The translations under genes were made by a program, and so were the position numbers. DNA of 64,000 nt, from NCBI GenBank assembly GCA_020847395.1, contig JADLCD010000081.1, forward strand, positions 16,543 through 80,542. Direction: 5' to 3'. Each line of letters starts with the position of its first letter. Position 1 is the first letter of the stretch. The stretch comes from Chitinophagaceae bacterium. Lineage in GTDB: Bacteria > Bacteroidota > Bacteroidia > Chitinophagales > Chitinophagaceae. The notes under the pieces are model-generated. The model made no database searches, was not told the DNA's origin, and saw only the letters and a program-made list of their open reading frames with translations. This document shows positions 45,034-54,417 of this stretch, piece after piece.

Positions 45034-48000
45034 TTAAAAAGAAATATTAATACCGAGAATAAAATCTCTTGATTGAGGATAAGTGCCCCAGTCAATACCC
45101 GGTGCTGCGTTTTTATCAGTAGTGGAGCTGCTTTTTGCACTGAAAGCGCTAAGCTCAGGATCAAAGCCGCTATACTTTGTAAACGTAAGCAGGTTTTCTG
45201 TGGTGAAATAAATAAAACAACGGCTCATCTTAATTTTATTGATCATTGTTTCAGGCAATTTATAACCGAGCGTAAGCGATTTTAAGCGCAGGTAAGTGCC
45301 GTTTTCAATATATCTTGATGATGGGTACGAATTATCCCAGTTGTTGGGTGATACACCCGGCATATCAGTAATATCTCCGGGGTTTTTCCACCTGTTCAAT
45401 ACCGTAGAGGATTGATTCATCACCAATGCCATTGACTCAGAAAGTATTCTCGTTGCATTCATTACTTTATTTCCGCTCACGCCCTGGAAGAAAATATCGA
45501 GAGAGAAATTTTTCCAGCCAATTGAATTAGTGAAGCCAAACGTGAACTTAGGGTTAGCATAACCGATAATACCTATACTGTCTGCTGACGCGTCAGCAGT
45601 TTTAAGAAACCTTATATTACCCGTAGCAGGGTCAACACCCAGCGATGTCTTTCCATAAAAAGACCCCAGCGGCCCGCCTTCTTTAACAAGCGCTGTATTA
45701 TAATCGGAACCTGCAGGATTAATAGAGCCAACTACCAGTTGCGTGCCAACAATGTTAAGCACCTTGTTACGGTTGAAGGAAATATTGAAATCGGTACTCC
45801 ATTTAAAATTATTATGCACTATATTTTTTGAATTGAAAGAAAACTCAAAGCCTTTATTGCGCAGGCTTCCTGCGTTTTGCCATGCAATGCTGTAACCTGT
45901 ACTGGTAGGGATAGGTACAGCCAACAGCATGTTGGTTGTTTTCTTATTGTAATAATCTGCGGTTATTAATAAGCGGTTATTAAACAACCCCAGGTCAATG
46001 CCGATATCTACCTGCTGTGTTTTTTCCCAAGTGAGATCCACATTTTCTAATGATGATGGCACATAGGCAGACATTATTTGGTTGTTGATTAAATATTTTG
46101 AGCTGGTAGTATCAACAATACCGAATCTTGAATTAACCGGCACGGCATCATTACCCACAATACCCCAGCCCGCACGAAGTTTCAGCTCTGAAATAAACCG
46201 GTCGTTCTTGTGAAAGAAGTTTTCTTCTGACACTCTCCATCCCGCTGAGAAAGAAGGAAAGCTCCCCCATTTATTGCCGGGCGCAAATCTTCCCGAGCCA
46301 TCACGGCGGAAATTGGTAGTGAGATAATATTTGTCTTTGTAATTATAATTGAGCCTGCCGATAAACGCTACTGAAGAAATGGTATTGATATCTTTTACGG
46401 GTATGGCCTGCACAGCACCTGCCTCAACAGATTGATCACCATTTTTTGCATTCGTAAAATTAACAGAGCTTTTGTACAGGTTATCATTCAATTGTCTTGA
46501 TACGATAAAGCCTGCCAGTGCAGCTATACTATGATTTTTAATTTTAGTGGTATAGTTGATGGTGTTCTCCGATATCCAGTTGGTGAATTTATATTTATTA
46601 TCCCAGGCCAAACCGTGCATAGTTCTGCCATACCTGGTTTGCACCGTATCCTGGAACGCAACATACCTGCCATTCATGTGCTCAACACCAAAAAGGCTTT
46701 TCACTTTTAAACCTTTTATTACTTCAGCTTCTAAGTAAATATTGCCGCTATAACGGTTGCTTTTATAAGTATGATCTGGTTGATATACTGTGGAAACCGG
46801 GTTTTCAATATCATTTAAAAAAGGGCTTCTTGCATACATTTCCGGATTGTCCAGATCTCTAAGCCCAATAATAGGAACCGTAGTAATCAGCCGTGCTATT
46901 ACACCATTCCGGTAATTCTCAGGAACATCCCTGTCGTTCCAATTGCTGTAGCCAAAACTGGCGCCGGCTTTTAAGAACTTTGTAATCTGTTGATCAACAT
47001 TTGCTTTAAAGGTTGCCCTTTTTACACTATTATTTAAGATAATACCTTTTTGATTTACCACAGCGCCGGATATATAATAGGAAGTAGATTTATTACCGCC
47101 TGTGGCTGATAGTTGATAATTCTGCGAAAGCGCGTTTCTGAACGTTTCATCCTGCCAGTTAGTGTTGGCATTGTATTTATTCCAATCTGTTGATGCGCCC
47201 ATTTCAGTAGCGAGCTCTTTGAATTGTGTGCTGTTCAATACATCCATTTTTTTCCAGGGTTTGGACATAGTGAGCGAAGTATTGAACCCTAATTTCAGTT
47301 TTTGATTTTTACCTCTTTTGGTAGTAACCAACACTACACCATTGGCGCCACGATTACCATATATAGCAGCGGAAGAAGCATCCTTGAGTATCGTAATATT
47401 TTCAATATCCGACGGATTAATATCGTTGATACCTTCCATAGGCACGCCATCAATAATATATAATGGTTCACTGCCCGCGGTAATAGATGAGGTACCCCTG
47501 ATGCGGATAGAAAAGCCTGCCTGCGGCTGACCGGAGGAACGAACTACCTGCACGCCGGCAGCCTTACCTTCTATGGAATAACCGAACTGGGAATTGCTGC
47601 GGTTGTCCAGGTCTTTTGATGAGATAGTTGCGAGGCTACCTGTAACATCTTTTTTCTTTTGTGAACCATAACCTACTACCACCACTTCATTCAGCTCACT
47701 TTCTTTTTTCTTTAAAACAATTTGTAAAGAAGACTGGTCTTTAACCACAATCTCTTTTGTTTCGTAATCAACATAAGAAACTACGAGTACAAATTCCGTT
47801 TTCGGTACATTTAAAGAGAAACTGCCATCAGCAGCGGTGCTGGTGCCGCCTTCATTGCCTTTAACACGTACAGTTGCACCGGAGAGCGGATTACCATTGG
47901 CATCCGTTACCCGTCCTGTTATTTCAACAGCAAGCTCCTGTTGTTGTGCATTGGTATGAGTAATATTTTTTACAATAATTGTTTTTTCTATAATGCTGTA

Positions 48001-48321
48001 AGTAAAAAGCTGATTAGCAAAGCAAACCTGCAATGCTTTTTCCAGCTCAGCATCTTTAATATCGATGCTTATTTTTTTAAAATTTTGCAATTGCGTTTCC
48101 GTATATAAAAAAGAGTAGCCTGTTTGCTTTTTTATAAGCCGGAAAACTTTTTCGAGAGAAATGTTTTTTTCAGAAATGTTTACCATCTGCCCAAAGCCGT
48201 TTGCAGCGGCAGTAAGGCATCCGGAAATCATAAAAATGGCAATCAGTTTCATAATGCGCCAGTTTTGAATAACAAGCGGGCTGCCTTTATACGGCGCCCT
48301 CGTTGGCTTCCATAATTTCAT
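45034..48321 (-). CDS. SusC/RagA-like TonB-dependent transporter with STN domain
   Basis: A 1095-residue outer-membrane transporter. It has an N-terminal signal peptide, an STN (secretin/TonB short) domain (ISLEKVFRLIKKQTGYSFLY, about residues 55-120), which marks FecR/ECF-controlled transporters, and a carboxypeptidase-D-like sandwich (ITGRVTDANGNPLSGATVRV). A plug domain follows (NEVVVVGYGSQKKKDVTGSL ... IRGTSSITAGSEPLYIIDGV, a SusC signature), then the C-terminal barrel ending RDFILGINISF. With the adjacent SusD it imports an oligosaccharide or glycoconjugate. Confidence 0.96.
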   Translation of the reverse strand: MKLWKPTRAPYKGSPLVIQNWRIMKLIAIFMISGCLTAAANGFGQMVNISEKNISLEKVFRLIKKQTGYSFLYTETQLQNFKKISIDIKDAELEKALQVCFANQLFTYSIIEKTIIVKNITHTNAQQQELAVEITGRVTDANGNPLSGATVRVKGNEGGTSTAADGSFSLNVPKTEFVLVVSYVDYETKEIVVKDQSSLQIVLKKKESELNEVVVVGYGSQKKKDVTGSLATISSKDLDNRSNSQFGYSIEGKAAGVQVVRSSGQPQAGFSIRIRGTSSITAGSEPLYIIDGVPMEGINDINPSDIENITILKDASSAAIYGNRGANGVVLVTTKRGKNQKLKLGFNTSLTMSKPWKKMDVLNSTQFKELATEMGASTDWNKYNANTNWQDETFRNALSQNYQLSATGGNKSTSYYISGAVVNQKGIILNNSVKRATFKANVDQQITKFLKAGASFGYSNWNDRDVPENYRNGVIARLITTVPIIGLRDLDNPEMYARSPFLNDIENPVSTVYQPDHTYKSNRYSGNIYLEAEVIKGLKVKSLFGVEHMNGRYVAFQDTVQTRYGRTMHGLAWDNKYKFTNWISENTINYTTKIKNHSIAALAGFIVSRQLNDNLYKSSVNFTNAKNGDQSVEAGAVQAIPVKDINTISSVAFIGRLNYNYKDKYYLTTNFRRDGSGRFAPGNKWGSFPSFSAGWRVSEENFFHKNDRFISELKLRAGWGIVGNDAVPVNSRFGIVDTTSSKYLINNQIMSAYVPSSLENVDLTWEKTQQVDIGIDLGLFNNRLLITADYYNKKTTNMLLAVPIPTSTGYSIAWQNAGSLRNKGFEFSFNSKNIVHNNFKWSTDFNISFNRNKVLNIVGTQLVVGSINPAGSDYNTALVKEGGPLGSFYGKTSLGVDPATGNIRFLKTADASADSIGIIGYANPKFTFGFTNSIGWKNFSLDIFFQGVSGNKVMNATRILSESMALVMNQSSTVLNRWKNPGDITDMPGVSPNNWDNSYPSSRYIENGTYLRLKSLTLGYKLPETMINKIKMSRCFIYFTTENLLTFTKYSGFDPELSAFSAKSSSTTDKNAAPGIDWGTYPQSRDFILGINISF

Positions 48322-48427
48322 ACATTTGTACAGTTTGGGTTTAATAATAAGCAGTCTTGCCGATTTGCTTTTTTGTTATTGATCCTTACGTCCGGCCGTT
48401 TCGTCTCGCACACGAAGCGGTCTTTTT

Positions 48428-48500
48428 TGTAAGGTGTGAGGCGTAAGGAAGAAGGCTGTTTTAATCTACGCCTTATACCCTATACCCTACACCTTCCACC
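48428..48500. repeat. Inverted heptamer array between SusC and FecR
   Basis: The G-rich arm 48428-48455 has units TGTAAGG, TGTGAGG, CGTAAGG, AAGAAGG. The C-rich arm 48466-48500 has CTACGCC, TTATACC, CTATACC, CTACACC, TTCCACC. The last base overlaps the FecR stop codon. AAGGTGT/ACACCTT and GGCGTA/TACGCC pair across the two arms. Confidence 0.8.
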
Positions 48501-49693
48501 TATTTATATACTTCAATCCTATTTTCTATCGTTTTAAAATGAACACCACCCGTTGTTTCAAGCTTTTTTAATACACTTGAAATGTTTTTGTCTCTCGATA
48601 TATCTCCATAAAATTTTTCAGACACAGCTTCTTTGAACTGTATATCCACATTATACCACCTGCTTAGCTGGCGCATGGTAGTATAAATATCTTCACCCTT
48701 AAAACTGAATGATCCATTCTTCCATGCCATTACCTGTTCCATATCCGCATGTGCATCTATCTTAATTTTCTCGTTCACCTGTGCCTGTTCGCCAGGCGTT
48801 AAAGCAACGGTGTTGCTGCCTTTAGAAACTTTTACGCCACCTTCTAACAGGCTTATATTTAAAGATGCTTCATCGCTATAGGCGTTTATATTAAAATGCG
48901 TGCCCGTTACCTCCACGGTTGTACCATTCGATTTTACCATAAAAGGTTTTGCTGCATCTTTGGCTACTTCAAAATAGGCTTCGCCTTTCATCTCCACTTC
49001 TCTTGACGTGCCGGTAAAAGCAACAGGATAGCGTATTTCGCTTTCTGTATTCAGCCAAACTTTTGTTCCATCACTCAAAGTGAGTTGTATTACTTTACTA
49101 CCGCGTGGATTGGTGAGCGTATTAAAATACATTTGAGCGGTTGATGCTTCATTGCCGGTATATACTATTTGTCCATCAGCCGTTTTTTTGATAGCTGTTT
49201 TTTCCTGTAAGTCAATTGTTCCGATAGTAAGACTATCAACCGATATACGTTTGCCATTTTGTAATGTAATGGTAGCTTTTGATATAGCAGGCGCGGGAAT
49301 ATCTTTTGCAGGTTGAGCAGCTTTTGTTGTAGCTATGGGTGTTGTTTTGCCGGGGAAATACAGGTATAATAAAGCAGCGCCGGCAACAGCAAACAATATA
49401 GCAGCGGCAGCTACCCAATATTTCCATTGCGAGGAATGCCGCACAGGCACCACTGCCGGTACGGTGGTATATGCAGATTGAATTTTTTGCCAGCCGGCTT
49501 CAGCATTATAACTGTGCATTTGCTGCAATGCTTCACGCACATAATCCGGGTCAGTTAGCTGTGGAAGCAGCGTTTTATTTTGGGGCGAAGCTTCCAGCCA
49601 GGCGTCTAATTCCTGCTGCTCCTGCGCTGTGAGCAGGCCGCCTTCAAGATGCTTAATAATAAGTTCCGAAACCCTGCTGAGGTGATCGTTCAT
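48500..49693 (-). CDS. FecR-family anti-sigma/sensor protein
   Basis: A 397-residue inner-membrane FecR protein. It has an N-terminal cytoplasmic anti-sigma part (about 1-85, with LEGGLLTAQEQQELDAWL), one membrane helix (about 88-110, WVAAAAILFAVAGAALLYLY), a periplasmic FecR domain (NTLTNPRGSKVIQLTLSDGT, then KVWLNTESEIRYPVAFTG) and the C-terminal DUF4974 module. It normally holds an ECF sigma factor and responds to the STN domain of its transporter, here the SusC. No sigma gene lies next to it in this window. Confidence 0.93.
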   Translation of the reverse strand: MNDHLSRVSELIIKHLEGGLLTAQEQQELDAWLEASPQNKTLLPQLTDPDYVREALQQMHSYNAEAGWQKIQSAYTTVPAVVPVRHSSQWKYWVAAAAILFAVAGAALLYLYFPGKTTPIATTKAAQPAKDIPAPAISKATITLQNGKRISVDSLTIGTIDLQEKTAIKKTADGQIVYTGNEASTAQMYFNTLTNPRGSKVIQLTLSDGTKVWLNTESEIRYPVAFTGTSREVEMKGEAYFEVAKDAAKPFMVKSNGTTVEVTGTHFNINAYSDEASLNISLLEGGVKVSKGSNTVALTPGEQAQVNEKIKIDAHADMEQVMAWKNGSFSFKGEDIYTTMRQLSRWYNVDIQFKEAVSEKFYGDISRDKNISSVLKKLETTGGVHFKTIENRIEVYK

Positions 49694-50005
49694 GTAATTG
49701 TTTTATAATATTATACTGCCGTAGGAGCAGACAATACTACATACACGAACAGGATTGATTTTTTCCCATGCAGGTGGGAAGATTTTTTTGATGTTCTTTT
49801 TCTCAAAGCGTTTTCAGCGAAGCGGCCTGCAACGCATTTTTTCTTTATACAGTTTGCTTAAAAGCCTGTAAAGAAAAACACGGATAGGCCGGGGCGGGGG
49901 ATATTTGCTGCCATAAAATATACAGATGAATGTAGCGTCGCAAGGAACGATGCCATGAAAATATATAGCCGGTAACCAACAAGAAAAAAATATACTACTA
50001 AAACG
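49694..50005. other. Gene-free spacer upstream of FecR
   Basis: 312 bp with no supported gene; ECF sigma genes usually sit here. It contains a short dyad, TTCCCA/TGGGAA (49763-49768 and 49775-49780, loop TGCAGG), flanked by T-runs and about 75 bp upstream of the FecR start on the minus strand. It could be a control site or attenuator. Confidence 0.4.
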
Positions 50006-50647
50006 CTAATCCTTTTTCTTAAAATCGCCCCGCTTCCAGGCTTTAATAAATTCATTCCAGGCAAAAGGATTAAAGATGTTCATGGGTGGAGCCTGCCCGT
50101 TATAATAATAGCTTTGGGCGCTTTTTGTAAGGGCATAGTTTGCAGCCTCTCTTCCGTCGCGGGGAAGCGCACGTGCTAATGCCGCCCGCTTGGATTCACT
50201 TAAATTTTGCCGCGCTATTTCAATACCATCATCGGGCACATCATTATTTACAAAATCACGCTCAAATTGCTCGCGGGTAGGCCGGGGCTTAATGATGGCG
50301 GTGGGAAGGTATATCGTATCTTCCGTCATCAGTTTAACCATATTATAGTGATTGCCAGGTAAGTTTGTGGGAATTTTTGCTGTTTCTGTTCTGTATGATA
50401 CGTGAGAAAATTTTACTACATCGCCTTTTAATACCACAATTGAAAATACCCCCTGATCATTGGTAACCGTTCCGCGGCCATTAACCATTACAGAAACACC
50501 GGGTATACCTTTAAGGCTATCGTGCGTCATTACAATACCATATAACTGAACTACAGAATCTTTTAATGATTCAAACTGTGCTTTGGCGGCAACAGGTAAA
50601 AAGAAGGCAATAAAAAAAATGTATCGTAAAAAATATTTCATTCTCAC
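50006..50647 (-). CDS. Exported carboxypeptidase-regulatory-like domain protein
   Basis: A 213-residue exported protein with a signal peptide (KYFLRYIFFIAFFLPVAAKA) and one carboxypeptidase-D regulatory-like beta sandwich (LYGIVMTHDSLKGIPGVSVM, VNGRGTVTNDQGVFSIVVLK, VVKFSHVSYRTETAKIP). The C-terminal half is basic and helix-rich without known motifs. Such proteins are common at the Bacteroidetes cell surface; function unknown. It is divergent from the mrp gene. Confidence 0.8.
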   Translation of the reverse strand: MRMKYFLRYIFFIAFFLPVAAKAQFESLKDSVVQLYGIVMTHDSLKGIPGVSVMVNGRGTVTNDQGVFSIVVLKGDVVKFSHVSYRTETAKIPTNLPGNHYNMVKLMTEDTIYLPTAIIKPRPTREQFERDFVNNDVPDDGIEIARQNLSESKRAALARALPRDGREAANYALTKSAQSYYYNGQAPPMNIFNPFAWNEFIKAWKRGDFKKKD

Positions 50648-50752
50648 ATTAATGGGTTTGCAATAATACTTGAACTTACTAAAAAAACAAAGTAAGGATT
50701 TATGGGGTTAACTTTGCCCCCGACAAATATCTTTTAACAAAAAGTTCAGTAG

Positions 50753-51847
50753 ATGACAGAAAGTGATATACTTAAAGCGCTCAGTAATGTTATTGAGCCT
50801 GACCTTGGTAAAGACCTGGTAACCTTGAATATGGTGAAAGACATTGTAATTGAAGGAGATAAAGTATCTTTTACCGTAGTGCTTACAACGCCCGCATGTC
50901 CGTTAAAGGATGTAATAAAAAATGCATGTATCAATGCGGTTCACCTGTTGGTTAACAAAAAAGCTGATGTTAATATAAAATTTACTGCTAATACCAATAG
51001 TGCCCGCAAGGGAAGTGATGCAGTTTTGCCGGGGGTAAAAAATATTATTGCGGTGGTGAGCGGTAAAGGCGGTGTAGGAAAATCAACGGTAGCTACCAAT
51101 CTTGCGCTGGCGCTGGCAAAAGGCGGTGCAAGTGTTGGACTGATGGATGCTGATATATACGGACCCAGCGCTCCTATTATGTTTGGGGTAAGAGGCGAAC
51201 GCCCTTTAATGAAGGATAATAATGGCAAGGGAATGATTATTCCGCTTGAGAAATTTGGTATTAAGCTGATGAGTATAGGTTTGCTGGTTGATGAAAAGCA
51301 GGCCATTGTTTGGCGTGGGCCGATGGCAAGCAGCGCTATCCGCCAGTTTGTTACAGATGTGGAGTGGGGTAACCTTGATTATTTGGTAATTGATATGCCG
51401 CCCGGCACAGGTGATATTCATTTAACGCTGGTGCAAACCGTGCCGGTTAGCGGCGTTGTGGTGGTTACTACACCTCAGCCGGTTGCGTTGGCTGATGCTA
51501 AAAAAGCGATTGCCATGTTTGGCCAGGCGCAGATAAAAGTACCGATTATTGGTATTGTAGAAAACATGAGCTGGTTTACGCCTGCTGAATTGCCTGAAAA
51601 TAAATACTATATTTTTGGCAAAGAAGGCGGTAAAAGAATGGCAGATGAATTTGATATTCCTTTCCTGGGGCAGATACCTATTGTGGAGGGTCTAAGAGAA
51701 GGCGGTGATATTGGTGTGCCTGTGATGATGAGTGATGATGAAATTACCAAAAAAGCATTCTGGGAATTTGCGGGCCATACCGTGCGCAGCATAGCTATGC
51801 GCAATGCAAATATGAGTCCTACAAAAATTCTTGAAGTAGTTGTTTAA
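50753..51847 (+). CDS. mrp: Mrp/NBP35-family iron-sulfur carrier ATPase
   Basis: A 364-residue P-loop ATPase (Mrp/ApbC) that carries Fe-S clusters to target proteins. The N-terminal MIP18/DUF59 domain (1-90, ALSNVIEPDLGKDLVTLNMV) is followed by the deviant Walker A GKGGVGKS (G104-S111). IDMPPGTGDIHLTL, VVVTTPQPVALADAKKAI and ENMSWFTPAELPENKYYIFG are typical of Bacteroidetes Mrp, which often lacks the C-terminal CxxC. A PaiB-like gene begins 9 bp downstream. Confidence 0.94.
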   Translation: MTESDILKALSNVIEPDLGKDLVTLNMVKDIVIEGDKVSFTVVLTTPACPLKDVIKNACINAVHLLVNKKADVNIKFTANTNSARKGSDAVLPGVKNIIAVVSGKGGVGKSTVATNLALALAKGGASVGLMDADIYGPSAPIMFGVRGERPLMKDNNGKGMIIPLEKFGIKLMSIGLLVDEKQAIVWRGPMASSAIRQFVTDVEWGNLDYLVIDMPPGTGDIHLTLVQTVPVSGVVVVTTPQPVALADAKKAIAMFGQAQIKVPIIGIVENMSWFTPAELPENKYYIFGKEGGKRMADEFDIPFLGQIPIVEGLREGGDIGVPVMMSDDEITKKAFWEFAGHTVRSIAMRNANMSPTKILEVVV

Positions 51848-51856
51848 TGCCTGCCT

Positions 51857-52477
51857 ATGTATAGTCCAAAATATTTTCAGGAAAACGATCCAGCAGTTGT
51901 ATTGGATTTCATTAAAAAAAATCCCTTTGCAGTGCTGTGTGCCAGCGATAAGGATAATAAACCCGTTGCTACACAAATTCCTTTTTTAATAGAAGAAAGG
52001 GAAGGAAAGCTGGTTTTAATCGGGCATATACAACGCAAAACAGACCATCACCTTGCTTTAGAACATAACCCCAATGTGCTGGTATTGTTTACCGGGGCAC
52101 ATGCTTATGTGAGTGCAAGCTGGTATACTACTCCGCAGGTAGCGTCTACCTGGAACTATATGAGTGTGCAGGCAAAAGGGAAAATCAATTTTTTGGGAGA
52201 TATTGAATTACGGGAGATATTAAAACGCACAACAGACATTTTTGAAAACAACCCGCACTCAACAGCCTTATATGAAAAAATGCCGGAAGAATATATTGTG
52301 AAACAATTAAAGGCTATAATTGGGTTTGAAATTGAAGTATTGGAATTGCACAATACATTTAAACTAAGCCAGAACAGAGACGCGGCATCTCATAAAAGTA
52401 TTATTCATCAGCTTAAAGAAACTAAAAACCCGGGAGCAATTGAAATAGCGGAGGAGATGGGGAAGAGAAGTTTATAG
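51857..52477 (+). CDS. PaiB-like FMN-binding protein
   Basis: A 206-residue PaiB-family (flavin-reductase-like split-barrel) protein. Signature segments are YSPKYFQENDPAVVLDFIKK, HIQRKTDHHLALEHNPNVLV and SASWYTTPQVASTWNYMSVQ. The family is annotated as FMN-binding negative transcriptional regulator, though the regulatory role is only shown in Bacillus. It closely follows mrp. A heptamer array starts inside its stop codon. Confidence 0.92.
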   Translation: MYSPKYFQENDPAVVLDFIKKNPFAVLCASDKDNKPVATQIPFLIEEREGKLVLIGHIQRKTDHHLALEHNPNVLVLFTGAHAYVSASWYTTPQVASTWNYMSVQAKGKINFLGDIELREILKRTTDIFENNPHSTALYEKMPEEYIVKQLKAIIGFEIEVLELHNTFKLSQNRDAASHKSIIHQLKETKNPGAIEIAEEMGKRSL

Positions 52478-52570
52478 TTTGTGGTTTGTAGTTTGTGGTT
52501 TATAGTTTGAACTTGCAATCTGCAACCTGAAACCATAAACTTCAAACCTCAAACCCGAAACCTGAAATAA
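52473..52570. repeat. Inverted heptamer array filling the PaiB-pyrF spacer
   Basis: Fourteen consecutive 7-bp units. The G/T-rich arm is TATAGTT, TGTGGTT, TGTAGTT, TGTGGTT, TATAGTT, TGAACTT. The C/A-rich arm is GCAATCT, GCAACCT, GAAACCA, TAAACTT, CAAACCT, CAAACCC, GAAACCT, GAAATAA. It begins inside the PaiB stop codon and ends 2 bp before the pyrF ATG, so the whole spacer is repeat. The two arms are roughly complementary. Confidence 0.9.
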
Positions 52571-52572
52571 TC

Positions 52573-53379
52573 ATGACCAGAAAAGAACTTATAGCGCAAA
52601 TCAGGAGGAAGGGCTCATATTTATGTGTGGGCTTAGATAGTGATATCACTAAAATTCCGAAACATCTTTTATCGGCTGCAGACCCTGTGTTTGAATTCAA
52701 CAGGCAGATTATTGATGCTACCAAAGATTTTTGTGTGAGCTATAAAATTAATACTGCCTTTTATGAAAGTCTTGGTGTGAAGGGTTGGGAAACGATGGAA
52801 AAAACAGTACACTATATTCCTCCAACGCATTTTAAAATAGCTGATGCCAAGCGGGGCGATATTGGCAACACATCTTCACAATATGCCAAAGCATTTTTTG
52901 AAACCCTGAATTTTGACGCTATCACAGTAGCGCCATATATGGGTGAAGATAGTGTGCGCCCTTTTTTAGAATATACCAACAAATGGACAATAGTGCTTGG
53001 GCTTACATCTAACAAAGGCGCGGCTGACTTTGAACTGCAGGAAACCGCAGGTGAAAAATTATACGAAAAGGTTTTGAAAACCGTATCAAAATGGGGCACT
53101 CCAGATAACCTGATGTTTGTTGTAGGCGCTACACAGGCAGATGAATTTATTAATATCAGGCAAATATTACCTGAGCATTTTTTCCTTGTACCGGGTGTAG
53201 GTTTCCAGGGTGGTAGTTTAAAAGAGATTTCTGAAAAAGCAATGAACACCGATTGTGGTATACTTGTAAATGCTTCAAGAGCCGTGATATTTGCAGGAGA
53301 AGACGAAAATTTTGCAGCAGAAGCAACAGCTATTGCGGAACAATATAAAGTGGAGATGAGCGGGTACTTAGGTAAATAA
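52573..53379 (+). CDS. pyrF: Orotidine 5'-phosphate decarboxylase, type 2
   Basis: A 268-residue OMP decarboxylase, the last step of UMP synthesis. It is the long (type 2) form: N-terminal SYLCVGLDSDITKIPKHLL, catalytic DAKRGDIGNTSSQYAKAFF (D91, K93), MFVVGATQADEFINIRQILP and the phosphate-binding FLVPGVGFQGGSLKEIS. Length matches the type. It is preceded by a heptamer array rather than a recognisable ribosome site. Confidence 0.96.
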   Translation: MTRKELIAQIRRKGSYLCVGLDSDITKIPKHLLSAADPVFEFNRQIIDATKDFCVSYKINTAFYESLGVKGWETMEKTVHYIPPTHFKIADAKRGDIGNTSSQYAKAFFETLNFDAITVAPYMGEDSVRPFLEYTNKWTIVLGLTSNKGAADFELQETAGEKLYEKVLKTVSKWGTPDNLMFVVGATQADEFINIRQILPEHFFLVPGVGFQGGSLKEISEKAMNTDCGILVNASRAVIFAGEDENFAAEATAIAEQYKVEMSGYLGK

Positions 53380-53469
53380 CAACTGTAATGACTATACTGC
53401 ACTTTCTAAAACATGAGTGCTTTTTTACATTTCTTAACAGGAATACTTATATAAAATTTCATTTAAGCT

Positions 53470-54018
53470 ATGAGTGTACTCGGCAAAAATACTGTATATA
53501 CTGTTGGGCATTCCACGCACAGCATAGCTGTATTTATTGCCATGCTAAAATCATTTGATATTAAAACTCTCGCTGACATACGGCGTTTTCCCGGTTCTAA
53601 TAAATATCCCCAGTTCAATAAAGAAAACCTGGAAGCCTCCTTAAAACATAACGGCATTAAGTATATACACCTTGAAGATTTAGGAGGAAGACGAAAGGCA
53701 AAGAAACATTCAAAAAACAATAAATGGCAAAATATTTCTTTTCGCGGTTATGCTGATTATATGGAAACTACAGCCTTTGAAAATGCCATCGCAAACCTGG
53801 AAACGATTGCCTTAAAACAACCTACTGCCTATATGTGTTCAGAAGCCGTATGGTGGAGTTGCCATCGCTCCATGGTTTCTGATTATTTAAAAGCAAAAGG
53901 CTGGACTGTTTTGCATATTATGGCTGCAGGCAAAGCAGAAGAACATCCTTATACTTCACCTGCGCGGGTGGTAGGCAGCCGGGTTTATTATTATGATGAA
54001 GATTTGTTTACGCAGTAA
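53470..54018 (+). CDS. DUF488 family protein
   Basis: A 182-residue DUF488 protein. Family marks are the N-terminal VYTVGHSTHSIAVFIAMLKS, LADIRRFPGSNKYPQFNKEN and the Cys/His motif MCSEAVWWSCHRSMVSDYL. Members are proposed nucleic-acid or metal-binding proteins, but the role is not established. It is followed after 9 bp by the DUF2945 gene. Confidence 0.92.
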   Translation: MSVLGKNTVYTVGHSTHSIAVFIAMLKSFDIKTLADIRRFPGSNKYPQFNKENLEASLKHNGIKYIHLEDLGGRRKAKKHSKNNKWQNISFRGYADYMETTAFENAIANLETIALKQPTAYMCSEAVWWSCHRSMVSDYLKAKGWTVLHIMAAGKAEEHPYTSPARVVGSRVYYYDEDLFTQ

Positions 54019-54027
54019 AATTTTTTT

Positions 54028-54237
54028 ATGGCAACAAAATTCAAAGTAGGTGATAAAGTACGCTGGAATTCTGAAGCAGGAATAGTTTCAGGAACCATTA
54101 TAAAAATTCATACAGCAGACTTTAACTATAAAGGCTACACGCATCATGCTACAAAAAACGATCCGCAGTATGAAATTAAAAGCAGCAAAACTGATCAAAT
54201 TGCAGCACATAAGGAATCGGCACTTACCAAACTTTAA
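54028..54237 (+). CDS. DUF2945 (HVA1-like) small protein
   Basis: A 69-residue protein with KFKVGDKVRWNSEAGIVSGT and a C-terminal DPQYEIKSSKTDQIAAHKES, the pattern of the DUF2945/hypervirulence-associated TUDOR-like family. The fold is SH3/Tudor-like; function unknown. Probably in one transcript with the DUF488 gene. Confidence 0.88.
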   Translation: MATKFKVGDKVRWNSEAGIVSGTIIKIHTADFNYKGYTHHATKNDPQYEIKSSKTDQIAAHKESALTKL

Positions 54238-54283
54238 TAGACACGGGGTAAAATAAGAAAGCCGCCATTACAGCGACTTTTAG

Positions 54284-54356
54284 TGTCCTCGCAGAGACTC
54301 GAACTCTGGACCCATTGATTAAGAGTCAATTGCTCTACCAACTGAGCTACGAAGAC
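54284..54356 (-). tRNA. tRNA-Lys (anticodon CTT)
   Basis: A 73-nt cloverleaf on the minus strand. The acceptor GTCTTCG pairs with CGAGGAC (one G-U), the D-arm is AGCTCAGTTGGTAGAGC, the anticodon stem ATTGA/TCAAT carries loop CTCTTAA (anticodon CTT, codon AAG), and the T-arm CAGAGTTCGAGTCTCTG closes it. The discriminator is A. CCA is not encoded. Confidence 0.97.
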
Positions 54357-54417
54357 ATACAAGGCTGCAAATGTATTGAAATGCCGAAAAAAACAGAATT
54401 ATTTTATTGAAGAAGCT

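Noticed and set aside
49858..50064. 68-codon minus ORF as a possible sigma-factor remnant upstream of FecR.
   Set aside because: It shows no sigma-70 region 2 or 4 motifs and overlaps the end of the regulatory-domain gene.
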